Below are positions 35,982 through 45,050 of a stretch of 64,000 bases of DNA, piece by piece. Origin of the DNA: Bacteroidaceae bacterium (GTDB lineage Bacteria > Bacteroidota > Bacteroidia > Bacteroidales > Bacteroidaceae); the NCBI GenBank assembly GCA_024697945.1, contig JAILRU010000086.1, forward strand, positions 1 to 64,000, read 5' to 3'. Positions within the stretch are counted from its first letter, which is position 1. Every line of letters starts with the position of its first letter. A model generated the notes under the pieces. It was not told the origin of the DNA. It ran no database searches and saw only the letters and a list, made by a program, of their open reading frames with translations. A program made the position numbers and the translations under genes.

Positions 35982-38900
35982 ATGTCGAAGTTAAAAGATT
36001 TACTATTGAATGCCAGCAGGCGTAGTGTAGTCATGTTCTCCATGCTCTTTGCAGCAAATGCGATGCTGTGGGCACAAGAGATGAATGAGAAGTTTTCCAC
36101 AACCACTCGGATGTTTTTGAATGAAATCAGAGAGCAGGCAGTACCATCTAACGGCTCTCGTCGCGCTCAAAGCAGGCAAATGCCCACAGGCATGCAGATG
36201 CCGAAATACCATCGTCTGATTGCAAGTCCCGATACGGTTGGTGGCGTAGCCTACATCCCGTGTTTCATTCATCTCAAGAACATTAAAGACTTGAGCCAGG
36301 TGCGTTCGTTAGGCGTTGAGGTAGAGGAAACTTTCGACGGATTGGATTTTGTCACCGCACGTGTTCCGGTGAAGGAGCTGGAGGCATTGGCAGACATCAA
36401 CAACGTCACCCGAATAAAGGTGGCAAGGCGGATGCGTCCGCTGACCGACACTGCACGCCAAAAGACCAATACTGATGACTTGCTCACGCTGTCGCCTGAT
36501 GCCATAACCGGAGGCATCACCAGCATGTATGACGGTACAGGCGTGGTGCTCGGTATCATCGATACTGGCATTGACTTCCAGCATATTGCCTTCAAAGATA
36601 AGGACGGCAACAGCCGCATCAAACGGGCATACGTCTATAACGGTAACACCGCAAAGGAATATTCGTCCATCTCGAACACTTCGCCGACGACCGACGAGAA
36701 AGCGGAAGACCACGGCACACACACGGCTTCGACGGCAGGTGGTTCAAGCGTCATAGTCAATGGTTCGGATGTCACAGTTACCGACGACCATGCCAACGCT
36801 ACTTTTGGTGGCATGGCCCCTGGTGCCGACCTGTATCTGGCTGGTATCAAAAACTTGAATGATACGTATCTCATGAATGCCATAAGTAAGATGGTGAGAT
36901 ACGCTAATGCCATGAACAAGCCGTTGGTAGTGAGCAACAGCTGGGGTTCTGGATGGGGTCCCCATGACGGCACAGGCGAATTGGCAGACTTGGTCGGCCA
37001 ATACTTTGGCGACAATCACCCCAACAACATTATTCTCTTTGCCGCATCGAACGACGCAGGCCACCATACGGGAAACGATAAAGGAGGTTTCTTCGTACAG
37101 AAGAGCTCTGCCAGCAAATCCGCCCCCCTCGGCACCATTATCCGCACAAACGGACAAGGTGGAGAGTACTACGCAGGTATGTTGGCATCTGCGTGGTCTT
37201 CCAGTAGGCTGAACTGCAAACTCTACGTCCTGGGCAATAACGGTGCAATCAAGAAATCCTGGACGGTCACACAGGACACGTATTCGTTCAACGGGTTAAG
37301 CACATACTATGATGGTTCATTAAGTGTTTACATTGAGCAGGAGGATGGGAAATACCACCTAAGCGTCTCTGCTGATTATGGTCTTGAGACGATGAGTTAT
37401 GGTGCCTACAACCTCGCCATCGAAGTCTATCCTGCCACAGGCAATGCCGATGTGAATATGTGGGGAGGCGACTATTCCTACTTCACCAACCATCTCACGA
37501 CATCGGAACACACCTGGACAAGGGGTACCGACGACATGAGTGTATCTGACGAAGCCACCATTCCCGATGCCATCGCTGTAGGTGCATACGTATCGAAAAC
37601 CAGTGTGAAGAACTATCAGGGTACGAACGTTTCCTATTACTACTCCGGTACTCTGAACGATATTGCCAATTTCTCCAGCTATGCCATTTCATCGCTTAGC
37701 CCGACAGGAGAAGTCCTTCCGTGGATTACGGCACCAGGCTCACAGGTCGTCTCGGGCGTGAACCATTACCACACAGCATCTGTGGATGAATACAGTTATT
37801 TCCACGAATACAACTCGGGAAGCCTGGTAGTCAACAATACTAAAAATCCGTATGGTGTGATGGAAGGCACATCAATGGCAACCCCCGTGGCTGCAGGCAT
37901 TGTCGCCTTGTGGCTGCAGGCTGCCCAATCGGTAGGGAAAGACCTGACCGTGAACGATGTGAAAGAAATCATGGAGAAGACTGCCATCAACGATTATTTC
38001 ACGACATCGGGCTCAAATGCCTCGCATTTTGGCACGGGCAAGATTGATGCGATGGCTGGCATTCAGTACATCCTCGACACACCAGCCCCTGTCACTGAGT
38101 CTTACGACCTTGTGACGGATGTCAACACGCTTGAAGAAGGTGACAAGATTCTCATCACGTACACTGATAATGAAGACATATACGTGCTCAGCACATCGCA
38201 ACAAACCAATAACCGCTCTGCAAAAAAAGACGTGAAAGTCAATCAAGATGGTACCCTTAGACCAGGCTTTACTGCACAGGTCATCACACTGGAAAAGGAT
38301 GGCGACTACTATCTCTTTAATGTCGGTAATGGCTATCTCTATGCAGGTAGCAGCGGAAGTAACATACTGAAAACGGAGGACGTAGCCGATGATAACGCCA
38401 AGGCAGAAATCAGCATCAGCAACGGTGATGCCACTATTGTTTTCCAAGGGGAAAACACACGCAACCAGATGTGCTTCAACCTGAACAGAGGCAATCCCAT
38501 CTTCTCATGCTATGCCGGCTCGTCATCGGCAGCATTGCTTCCGCAGATTTACCGTGCAGTAACGCCTGCTCCATCCATCGTACTCAACAATGACGGTACT
38601 GGCAATGCTGAAGTCATCATGGAGAACGACGGCAAGAAGGTCAATGCCACCCTTGCTGACCGCACATTCTACAAGGACGGTGCATGGAACACAATTTGCC
38701 TGCCGTTCGACGTAACATTAGCCAATAGTCCCTTAGCGGATGCCGATGTGCGTACAATGAGCAGTGCAAGCTTTGAAAATGGCACACTGACACTCAATTT
38801 CACAACCGAGGGAGAAGTCACGGACATCGTTGCCGGCACACCATATATAATTAGATGGACCAGTGGTAGCGACATCATCAATCCCGTCTTCGAAGGCGTG

Positions 38901-39284
38901 ACGATAAGTTCTGCAAACAATGATTTCATCAGTGTTGATGCCAACGTTCACTTTGTTGGTACCTACGACTACATCAACTTTGATGCAGAGAACAAGAACA
39001 TCCGTTTCATGGGTGCAACAAACAAGCTCTATTATCCCTTAGTCGGAGCCAGGATTGGTGCCTTCCGTAGTTATTTCCAGCTTGAAAATGAAAGCCTTGT
39101 TAAGCAGATTGTGCTGAACATCGACGGTAAAGACGATACAGACGGAATCGTATCAATTCAAAATTCAAAAATCAAAATTCAAAATGACGAGGATTGGTAC
39201 GACCTCAGCGGAAGGAAAATGGTCAATGGCAAATTGCCTAAGGGAATCTACATCCGTGGCGGCAGGAAACAGGTCATTAAATAA
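35982..39284 (+). CDS. S8 family serine protease (subtilase) with C-terminal tail
   Basis: A 1100-residue exported subtilisin-family protease. Signal region VVMFSMLFAANAMLWAQ, then a propeptide-like domain (PCFIHLKNIKDLSQVRSLGVEVEE...). The catalytic triad is complete: Asp194 in GIIDTGIDFQH, His244 in DHGTHTASTAGG, Ser631 in GTSMATPVAAGIVALW. The large distance between His and Ser indicates an inserted domain, as in cell-envelope and C5a-type subtilases. The C-terminal 350 residues are beta-rich and end in the tail WYDLSGRKMVNGKLPKGIYIRGG. An ATTCAAA repeat codes SIQNSKIKIQN just before this tail. The stop codon overlaps the next start by one base (TAATG), so ispE may be coupled to it. Confidence 0.93.
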   Translation: MSKLKDLLLNASRRSVVMFSMLFAANAMLWAQEMNEKFSTTTRMFLNEIREQAVPSNGSRRAQSRQMPTGMQMPKYHRLIASPDTVGGVAYIPCFIHLKNIKDLSQVRSLGVEVEETFDGLDFVTARVPVKELEALADINNVTRIKVARRMRPLTDTARQKTNTDDLLTLSPDAITGGITSMYDGTGVVLGIIDTGIDFQHIAFKDKDGNSRIKRAYVYNGNTAKEYSSISNTSPTTDEKAEDHGTHTASTAGGSSVIVNGSDVTVTDDHANATFGGMAPGADLYLAGIKNLNDTYLMNAISKMVRYANAMNKPLVVSNSWGSGWGPHDGTGELADLVGQYFGDNHPNNIILFAASNDAGHHTGNDKGGFFVQKSSASKSAPLGTIIRTNGQGGEYYAGMLASAWSSSRLNCKLYVLGNNGAIKKSWTVTQDTYSFNGLSTYYDGSLSVYIEQEDGKYHLSVSADYGLETMSYGAYNLAIEVYPATGNADVNMWGGDYSYFTNHLTTSEHTWTRGTDDMSVSDEATIPDAIAVGAYVSKTSVKNYQGTNVSYYYSGTLNDIANFSSYAISSLSPTGEVLPWITAPGSQVVSGVNHYHTASVDEYSYFHEYNSGSLVVNNTKNPYGVMEGTSMATPVAAGIVALWLQAAQSVGKDLTVNDVKEIMEKTAINDYFTTSGSNASHFGTGKIDAMAGIQYILDTPAPVTESYDLVTDVNTLEEGDKILITYTDNEDIYVLSTSQQTNNRSAKKDVKVNQDGTLRPGFTAQVITLEKDGDYYLFNVGNGYLYAGSSGSNILKTEDVADDNAKAEISISNGDATIVFQGENTRNQMCFNLNRGNPIFSCYAGSSSAALLPQIYRAVTPAPSIVLNNDGTGNAEVIMENDGKKVNATLADRTFYKDGAWNTICLPFDVTLANSPLADADVRTMSSASFENGTLTLNFTTEGEVTDIVAGTPYIIRWTSGSDIINPVFEGVTISSANNDFISVDANVHFVGTYDYINFDAENKNIRFMGATNKLYYPLVGARIGAFRSYFQLENESLVKQIVLNIDGKDDTDGIVSIQNSKIKIQNDEDWYDLSGRKMVNGKLPKGIYIRGGRKQVIK
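39154..39185 (+). repeat. ATTCAAA heptamer repeat in the subtilase tail
   Basis: Four units coding IQNSKIKIQN immediately before the C-terminal tail DWYDLSGRK. Confidence 0.88.
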
Positions 39285-40108
39285 TGAACATGCCCTTCTG
39301 CATTAAAACAGGCTGCAAGATAAACCTGGGCCTGAACATTACTGAGCGCCGTCCTGACGGCTACCATAACTTGCAGACTATCTTCTATCCGGTTCCGCTC
39401 TATGATGAATTGACAATTCGTGAAGGAGAGGGTGAGGATGAGTTGACCTTGGGCGGCCATCTGTTGGATGGCAATGTGCAGGATAATCTGGTGTTGCGGG
39501 CTGTCCGGTTGCTGAGGCAAGAGGGGTTTCATATCCCTCCGCTCTGCATCGACCTGAAGAAAATCATCCCCAGCGGAGCAGGACTTGGCGGCGGTAGCAG
39601 CGATGCAGCTTGCATGATTCGGACGCTCTCCGGACTTTACAACCTCCCCCTGTCAGAGGAACAGATGGAATGGCTCGCAGGCAAGTTAGGAGCTGACTGT
39701 CCTTTCTTCATCAATCCGCGTCCCGTCTATGCTGAAGGGATAGGTGATGAATTTACATCTATCTCACTGAACCTCAGTGAGTTGTACTTGATGCTTGTCA
39801 AGCCGGAAGTTCATGTTTCCACACGCGAAGCCTACGCCGGAGTTCATCCGCATCAACCAGCCTGTTCTTTGCTTGAGACAGCTCAGATGCCTGTAGGGAA
39901 GTGGGCAGGCAGGATGGTGAACGACTTCGAGGAAAACATCTTCTCAAGCCATCCGCTGCTTGCTGATATCAAGCAGGAGTTGTATCATCAGGGAGCCGCA
40001 TACGCGTCAATGAGCGGCAGTGGCAGCACAATCTACGGCCTGTTCCGTTCGCGTCCTAATTGTGAACAACTCTTTGCAGAGCATTTCACTTATGTCTGTC
40101 AATTGTAA
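39284..40108 (+). CDS. ispE: 4-diphosphocytidyl-2-C-methyl-D-erythritol kinase
   Basis: IspE phosphorylates CDP-methylerythritol in the MEP pathway to isoprenoids. The 274-residue length is normal for this GHMP kinase. Visible motifs are KTGCKINLGLNITERRPDGYHNL, the ATP-binding glycine loop IPSGAGLGGGSSDAA and the C-terminal YASMSGSGSTIYGLF. ATG at 39284 overlaps the subtilase stop; the ATG at 39290 (MPFCIKTGCK) is an equally plausible start. IspH of the same pathway is at 57.6 kb. Confidence 0.96.
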   Translation: MNMPFCIKTGCKINLGLNITERRPDGYHNLQTIFYPVPLYDELTIREGEGEDELTLGGHLLDGNVQDNLVLRAVRLLRQEGFHIPPLCIDLKKIIPSGAGLGGGSSDAACMIRTLSGLYNLPLSEEQMEWLAGKLGADCPFFINPRPVYAEGIGDEFTSISLNLSELYLMLVKPEVHVSTREAYAGVHPHQPACSLLETAQMPVGKWAGRMVNDFEENIFSSHPLLADIKQELYHQGAAYASMSGSGSTIYGLFRSRPNCEQLFAEHFTYVCQL

Positions 40109-40142
40109 TTGAGGTTAAAATCGACCAAAACCTTTTACCACC

Positions 40143-41417
40143 TCACAAATCAATCAGCAAAGCATCCTCGCCTTGGTTGCGCAGACGACGCAAGGTATCC
40201 CATTCGGGCGTACCAACCTGCCAAACGAGTGAGGGATTCTCTATGCCGTGAGAATCGATGCGGTGGGTCACCATGCCTACCGTTATACGATGAATGTCGA
40301 TTGCCGGCAGGTAGTGCGGCTCGTCGCTTGGTTTGTTATGCACTTCTACAAGCAGTTGCACACGTGTCAGTTCTCCAAGCAAAATGCCCACAAGGCTGTC
40401 CGGTAAGTGGGTATCGACTGCCAGGCGATGAGCGGTAAAGGGCTTCAGGCCCGAAGCAAAGTGCTTGCAGATACGGCTCATGAGCAGCAGGATAAGCGTA
40501 TCGCGATAACGGCGGCTCAGCTCGTCGCTGATGCGCTCGAAGGCGTATGTATGCAGACTCTGGTTGGCATAGCAAAACTGTGCGCCAAACAGACAGATGC
40601 ACCATGAAATCTGCAACCAAAGCATGAAGAGAGGGATGGCAGCGAAAGAACCGTAAATGGCGTTGTAGGCACTCAACTTAATCTGATAATGAACATACAG
40701 CCATTCCACAGCCATGAAAACCATACCCGTCAGGATGCTTGGCAAGATGGTGTGACGCCATTTGACCCGTGTATTAGGCATCAACGTGAAAAGCAACATA
40801 AAGACCAGTACGACAAAGATGAAGGGCGACACATGCAGGACGAACGACATTGTCTTGCTGAGCAGTTGGGTGTCGGGCAACAATGTACGGAAGGTCTGCA
40901 AGAAGATGCTCAAGCCGCTGGTGATGACCACGACAAAGGGGAGAAGCAGGAAGATGCCGATATAATCTATTATCTGACGATAGATGGAGCGCGAACGTTT
41001 CACGAACCAAATGGTATTGAAAGCCTGTTCGATGTTAGAGGTTAAGGAGAGTAAGGTATAGAGCAAGAAAATCAGGCCGATTCCAATGAAGACGCCACCC
41101 TTGGTGTGCTGCAAGTAAGACTCCACAAAATAGAGAATTGTGTCTGCAAGGTCAGGGTTACCTTCGAGCGAGCTTTTCAGTTTTATCTCAATGACTGAAT
41201 CGAAACCAAATCCCCGTGCAATGGCAAAGACGATAGCTAACACTGGAACGGCAGCCAACATACTGCTGTAGGTAAGAGCGGAAGCATAGTTCATGATGTT
41301 GTTCTTGGTGATGCACTCCCATGTGATGACCAACCGTTTCAGTAATCCCAGTCCCAGCCTTTCCAAGAAGCTGAGCTGTTTATCATTTACGCTCCATATA
41401 TGTTCCAGACTAATCAT
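40143..41417 (-). CDS. YihY/BrkB-family inner membrane protein
   Basis: A 424-residue membrane protein of the family once called RNase BN, now regarded as a transporter-like or envelope protein of unsettled function. Hallmarks are ASALTYSSMLAAVPVLAIVFAIA, FIGIGLIFLLYTLLSLTSNIEQAFNTIW, GIFLLLPFVVVITSG and YGSFAAIPLFMLWLQISWCICLFGAQ, giving about six membrane spans. The last 120 residues are soluble and could be a winged-helix-like domain (LPDSLVGILLGELTRVQLLVEV). It ends 34 bp from ispE, convergent. The RNase P RNA gene lies just upstream on the same strand. Confidence 0.9.
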   Translation of the reverse strand: MISLEHIWSVNDKQLSFLERLGLGLLKRLVITWECITKNNIMNYASALTYSSMLAAVPVLAIVFAIARGFGFDSVIEIKLKSSLEGNPDLADTILYFVESYLQHTKGGVFIGIGLIFLLYTLLSLTSNIEQAFNTIWFVKRSRSIYRQIIDYIGIFLLLPFVVVITSGLSIFLQTFRTLLPDTQLLSKTMSFVLHVSPFIFVVLVFMLLFTLMPNTRVKWRHTILPSILTGMVFMAVEWLYVHYQIKLSAYNAIYGSFAAIPLFMLWLQISWCICLFGAQFCYANQSLHTYAFERISDELSRRYRDTLILLLMSRICKHFASGLKPFTAHRLAVDTHLPDSLVGILLGELTRVQLLVEVHNKPSDEPHYLPAIDIHRITVGMVTHRIDSHGIENPSLVWQVGTPEWDTLRRLRNQGEDALLIDL

Positions 41418-41451
41418 TTAGTCGTTTAGCTGTTTAGTCGTTTGTAAAAAA

Positions 41452-41828
41452 GTCAGTGAACCTGTAAGCCGGGTTCTGTAATCCCCAGAGGGATGCCTGT
41501 CATTTATCTTCGGACAGCGTCACCACTGTCCTCTATCGTTCTACCCTCCGGCTCGGACGGGCCGCCCTCTATCGCCGGTTTACATGAACTTTCAACTCCC
41601 GGAGTGCACAGCACCGGCATCACTGTCGGCCTGGTAAGCTCTTACCCCACCTTCTCACCCTTACCTGCATTAACATTTTCATGTTTTATCATTTAAACAT
41701 TATAACAGGCGGTTCTTTTCTTCTGCACCTACAGACCCTTGCGGACCTCTTTCTGTTAGGAAGCGGGATGCCCTTTGTTGCCCGGACTTTCCTCTACTTT
41801 TCAGCAGCGACAAGCCGGTTCACTGTCT
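41452..41828 (-). ncRNA. rnpB: RNase P RNA (bacterial type A)
   Basis: Catalytic RNA of RNase P, which trims tRNA 5' leaders. On the minus strand the 5' part has the universal P4 strand GAGGAAAGTCCGGGC and the 3' part ends ACAGAACCCGGCTTAC. The ends pair as helix P1 (CAGTGAACC with GGTTCACTG), which fixes the limits within a few bases. A T-run (CTGACTTTTTT) follows. An AT-rich arm near 41670-41700 looks like a lineage-specific extension. A canonical TTTTG-19 bp-TAACTTTG promoter lies upstream. The primary transcript would begin with a leader of about 40 nt made mostly of GAAGAGGT words. Confidence 0.95.
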
Positions 41829-41840
41829 CTTTTTCTTTTT

Positions 41841-41869
41841 TCACCTCTTCACCTCTTCACCTCTTCATT
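41841..41869 (-). repeat. TCACCTCT word repeat in the rnpB leader
   Basis: Three TCACCTCT units between the rnpB promoter and the mature RNA 5' end, giving GAAGAGGT in the transcript. Confidence 0.85.
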
Positions 41870-41874
41870 GCGGT

Positions 41875-41883
41875 GCAAAGTTA
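41875..41883 (-). promoter_or_regulatory. rnpB proximal promoter
   Basis: TAACTTTGC with TTTTG exactly 19 bp upstream (TTTTGTATTTCGCTCACTT...), the best match to the Bacteroidetes -33/-7 consensus in the window. Confidence 0.85.
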
Positions 41884-41994
41884 CGAATAAGTGAGCGAAA
41901 TACAAAAGAAAAGCCTGATTTTCTTTTATATTTCCGAGCGAGAGAGACTTCTTGCGCTACAATAGGTGCTTAGGCGCAGGCGGAACGACGAATG

Positions 41995-42003
41995 TCAAAG
42001 TTA
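41995..42003 (-). promoter_or_regulatory. Second, similar promoter 120 bp upstream of the rnpB promoter
   Basis: TAACTTTGA with TTTTG 19 bp upstream (TTTTGTATTGTCCTCATTT...). Its sequence resembles the proximal promoter, suggesting duplication. The interval between the two promoters has no ORF. The rest of 41884-42215 holds no gene that can be supported. Confidence 0.55.
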
Positions 42004-42215
42004 CGATTAAATGAGGACAATACAAAATAAAATCGGTTATATTTTTACTGTCGAGCAGAAGTCAGTTAGAGATAATGCCTTAAATTATCCTTATATCTTG
42101 GAATTCCAAGGCAAATACCACATTATTTCAGGCAAAAACAAAGGTACAAAGCGAATTTTTATACAAAATCACAAAATCCCCTTAAATATAATTATGTAAT
42201 GTGCGTAAAAAAATA

Positions 42216-42224
42216 TATCTTTGC
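42216..42224 (+). promoter_or_regulatory. -7 promoter box for the rseC-rnf operon
   Basis: TATCTTTGC 19 bp before the rseC ATG. Confidence 0.7.
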
Positions 42225-42242
42225 GCGAATTCATAAGATATA

Positions 42243-42659
42243 ATGAACCCCAAAGAGACCATTCGCCACAAAGGCATTGTAGAGCACATCGGGACAGAGG
42301 ATTGCCACGTGCGCATCCTGCAGGCATCAGCTTGTAGCAGTTGCAGTGCCCGACAGCTCTGTCGCAGCAGCGAGAGCAAGGAAAAGGTCATTGAGGTGAA
42401 GGGGCACTACCCCACCCTGCATGTTGGTGACCCAGTTACCTTGATTGGTTCTGTCCGCCAGGGACTTCGAGCCAGCGTCCTGGCCTATGTTCTGCCACTC
42501 GTCCTCATGCTTGCAGTCCTCTTTGCTGGCACATACCTTGGTGGAGAAGGTTTAGGAGCATTGGCAGCGCTACTGACTCTCGCCCTTTACTTCGGTGTTC
42601 TCTATCTGATGCGCGACAAATTGGGAAAGGAATTCGCTTTTAAAATAAAGGAAAGTTAA
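42243..42659 (+). CDS. RseC/MucC-family membrane protein, first gene of the rnf operon
   Basis: A 138-residue protein of the SoxR-reducing/RseC family. Cysteines in ASACSSCSARQLC near the N-terminus fit a metal or Fe-S site. Two membrane spans follow (LAYVLPLVLMLAVLFAGTYLG, LAALLTLALYFGVLYLM). In Bacteroidetes this gene usually heads the rnf operon, as here, and its product is thought to support Rnf assembly or redox output. A promoter is directly upstream and rnfB follows after 62 bp, which holds a TCGTAAA repeat. Confidence 0.9.
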   Translation: MNPKETIRHKGIVEHIGTEDCHVRILQASACSSCSARQLCRSSESKEKVIEVKGHYPTLHVGDPVTLIGSVRQGLRASVLAYVLPLVLMLAVLFAGTYLGGEGLGALAALLTLALYFGVLYLMRDKLGKEFAFKIKES

Positions 42660-42683
42660 AGGGAATGGAAAGGAAGTCCCCAC

Positions 42684-42720
42684 AAAATAGTAAATAGTAA
42701 ATCGTCAAATCGTAAATAAA
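42684..42720 (+). repeat. TCGTAAA heptamer repeat before rnfB
   Basis: Units TAGTAAA/TCGTCAAA/TCGTAAA. A matching array precedes rnfA at 47236-47271. Confidence 0.8.
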
Positions 42721-42721
42721 T

Positions 42722-43672
42722 ATGGTGAATGTAATTCTGATTGCAGTTTGTGTGTTGGGCCTCATTGGACTTGCCTCTGCGGTGATTCTCTTTGTTGTCT
42801 CACACAAATTTGCTGTGCATGAAGACCCCCGCATTGCACAAGTATCTGCCGTGCTGCCACAGGCAAATTGTGGCGGATGCGGTTATCCGGGCTGCTCGGG
42901 CTTTGCTGCGGCTTGTGTTAAGGCTGCAAACGAGGGAAGCCTCGAAGGCAAGCTCTGTCCGGTCGGTGGTCAGCCTGTTATGGAGCAAGTGGCCGACATC
43001 CTTGGCATGACTGTCGCTGCCACCGCCCCAAAGGTAGCAGTGGTCCGCTGTAACGGCACTTGCGAGAATCGTCCCCGTCTGGCACAGTTCGACGGGGCAA
43101 AGAGTTGTCGCGTTCAACAAATGACAGGCATGGGCGAAACAGGTTGCGGCTATGGTTGTCTGGGCCAAGGCGACTGCGTGAGCAAATGTCAGTTTGATGC
43201 CCTCCACATGAATCCTGAGACTGGTCTGCCTGAAGTTGACGAAGAGAAATGTACGGCTTGTGGTGCCTGTGCGAAGACCTGTCCTCGCGGCATCATCGAG
43301 ATTCGGCTGAAAGGTCCCAAGGGTCGCCGCGTCGTTGTTCTTTGCAACAACAAGGACAAAGGTGCCATTGCCAACAAAGCCTGCAAGGCATCTTGTATTG
43401 GCTGTGGCAAATGCGTCAAGACCTGCGATAAGTTCGAAGCCATCACATTGGAGAACAATCTGGCCTACATCAACGCAGAGAAGTGCAAGATGTGCCGTAA
43501 GTGTGAGGAGGCTTGTCCCAAGGGAGCTATCCACGGTTTCAACTTCCCCCCACGCAAGCCAAAAGCAGAAGAGCCAGCATCTCCAAACACTCAGAATACT
43601 CTGAACACTCAGAATATTCAGAGTACTCCAAATAATCCGACTCAGATTGTTGAACTCTCAAAAGCTGAATAA
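42722..43672 (+). CDS. rnfB: Rnf complex subunit RnfB
   Basis: Electron-input subunit of the Rnf ferredoxin:NAD+ oxidoreductase, an ion-pumping membrane complex. One N-terminal anchor (VILIAVCVLGLIGLASAVILFVV) is followed by the [4Fe-4S] motif ANCGGCGYPGCSGFA, then several ferredoxin clusters (CTACGACAKTCP, CIGCGKCVKTC, CKMCRKCEEACP). Length 316. The last 30 residues (TQNTLNTQNIQSTPNNPTQ) are coded by an ACTCAGAAT word repeat and look like an add-on to the normal C-terminus. rnfC starts 3 bp after the stop. Confidence 0.96.
   Translation: MVNVILIAVCVLGLIGLASAVILFVVSHKFAVHEDPRIAQVSAVLPQANCGGCGYPGCSGFAAACVKAANEGSLEGKLCPVGGQPVMEQVADILGMTVAATAPKVAVVRCNGTCENRPRLAQFDGAKSCRVQQMTGMGETGCGYGCLGQGDCVSKCQFDALHMNPETGLPEVDEEKCTACGACAKTCPRGIIEIRLKGPKGRRVVVLCNNKDKGAIANKACKASCIGCGKCVKTCDKFEAITLENNLAYINAEKCKMCRKCEEACPKGAIHGFNFPPRKPKAEEPASPNTQNTLNTQNIQSTPNNPTQIVELSKAE
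43588..43629 (+). repeat. ACTCAGAAT word repeat in the rnfB 3' end
   Basis: Four to five degenerate 9-bp units in frame, coding a low-complexity N/T/Q tail. Confidence 0.8.
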
Positions 43673-43675
43673 GAT

Positions 43676-45019
43676 ATGAAAACATTTAAGATTGGAGGAG
43701 TTCATCCCGCAGAGAATAAACTGTCTGCTACAAGTCCTATACGCGAGGCTGCTCTGCCCAAACAAGCAGTATTCAGCATGTTCCAGCATATCGGTGCTCC
43801 TGCCAAGCCCATTGTAAAGAAAGGTGACGAGGTTAAGGTAGGTACACTGCTGGCTGAAGCAGGTGGCTTCGTCAGTGCCCCCATCTACAGCAGTGTCAGC
43901 GGCAAGGTCTCCAAGGTTGATGTTGCTCTCGATGCAAGTGGCACACGTCGCATGGCTGTCTATGTGGACGTCGAGGGCGATGAATGGGAAGAGACCATAG
44001 ACAGAAGCTCCACGCTTGTAAAACTCAGTGACCGTCCTGAACTCGACAGCAAAACTATCATAGAAAAAGTGAAGAATGCAGGCATTGTCGGAATGGGCGG
44101 TGCCACATTCCCCTGCCACGTAAAGCTCTCACCACCTCCTGGCTGCAAGGCCGAGTGCGTTATCATCAATGCTGTAGAGTGTGAGCCTTACCTCACTGCT
44201 GACCACAGACTTATGCTGGAGCACCCCGAAGAAATTCTCGTTGGTTTGCACCTCATCATGAAAGCCGTGGACGTAAAGAAAGGTTACATAGGCATTGAAA
44301 ACAACAAGCCCGATGCTATCAAACTGATGACAGAGAAAGCAAAAGGCTACGAAGGCATAGAGATTGTACCGCTCAAGGTCAAGTATCCGCAAGGCGGCGA
44401 GAAGCAGCTCATTGATGCTGTCATCGGTCGCCAAGTGCCTGCGCCTCCTGCCATTCCCATCAATGTGGGTGCTGTGGTTCAAAACGTTGGAACAGCCTTT
44501 GCCATCTATCAAGCTGTCATGAAGAACAAGCCCCTCATTGACCGCATCATTACCGTCACAGGCAAGAGTGTCAAACAGCCAAGCAATCTGCTGGCACGTC
44601 TGGGCACTCCCTTCCAACAACTGATAGACGAGTGTGGAGGTCTGCCCGAAGATACTGGTAAGATAATTGGTGGCGGTCCCATGATGGGCAAGGCTCTTCT
44701 CAGCCTCGATGTTCCCATGACAAAGGGCTCCAGCGGTTTGCTCATCATGAATGACAAGGAGGCTCAGCGTGCCACGCCTGATCCATGTATCCGTTGTGCC
44801 AAGTGTGTCAGTGCCTGTCCGATGGGACTGGAGCCCTACCTGCTCAGCAAGATGAGTGCTAAAGAGGATTGGGAAGGCGCAGAGAAGAACGACATTACCA
44901 GTTGCATCGAATGCGGCAGCTGTCAGTTCACCTGCCCCAGTCATCGTCCCTTGCTCGACATGATTCGCGTAGGCAAGACAACCGTCATGGGTATCATCAA
45001 GAGCAGAGCAGCAAAATAA
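43676..45019 (+). CDS. rnfC: Rnf complex subunit RnfC
   Basis: Peripheral NADH/FMN-handling subunit, 447 residues. It has GMGGATFPCHVKL and a SLBB-like region (VTGKSVKQPSNLLARLGTPF). The two C-terminal clusters CIRCAKCVSACPMGLEP and CIECGSCQFTCPSHRPLLD carry electrons between RnfB and NAD. Order and spacing match other Bacteroidetes rnf operons. A TTGATAA-type repeat fills the 30-bp gap to rnfD. Confidence 0.96.
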   Translation: MKTFKIGGVHPAENKLSATSPIREAALPKQAVFSMFQHIGAPAKPIVKKGDEVKVGTLLAEAGGFVSAPIYSSVSGKVSKVDVALDASGTRRMAVYVDVEGDEWEETIDRSSTLVKLSDRPELDSKTIIEKVKNAGIVGMGGATFPCHVKLSPPPGCKAECVIINAVECEPYLTADHRLMLEHPEEILVGLHLIMKAVDVKKGYIGIENNKPDAIKLMTEKAKGYEGIEIVPLKVKYPQGGEKQLIDAVIGRQVPAPPAIPINVGAVVQNVGTAFAIYQAVMKNKPLIDRIITVTGKSVKQPSNLLARLGTPFQQLIDECGGLPEDTGKIIGGGPMMGKALLSLDVPMTKGSSGLLIMNDKEAQRATPDPCIRCAKCVSACPMGLEPYLLSKMSAKEDWEGAEKNDITSCIECGSCQFTCPSHRPLLDMIRVGKTTVMGIIKSRAAK

Positions 45020-45050
45020 TTGATAATGGATAATTGACAATTAATAATTA
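45017..45050 (+). repeat. TTGATAA heptamer repeat between rnfC and rnfD
   Basis: Units TTGATAATGGATAATTGACAA occupy the whole gap. Confidence 0.8.

Noticed and set aside
42011-42199. 62-codon ORF between rnpB and rseC
   Set aside because: AT-rich, starts inside the minus-strand promoter and shows no family features.
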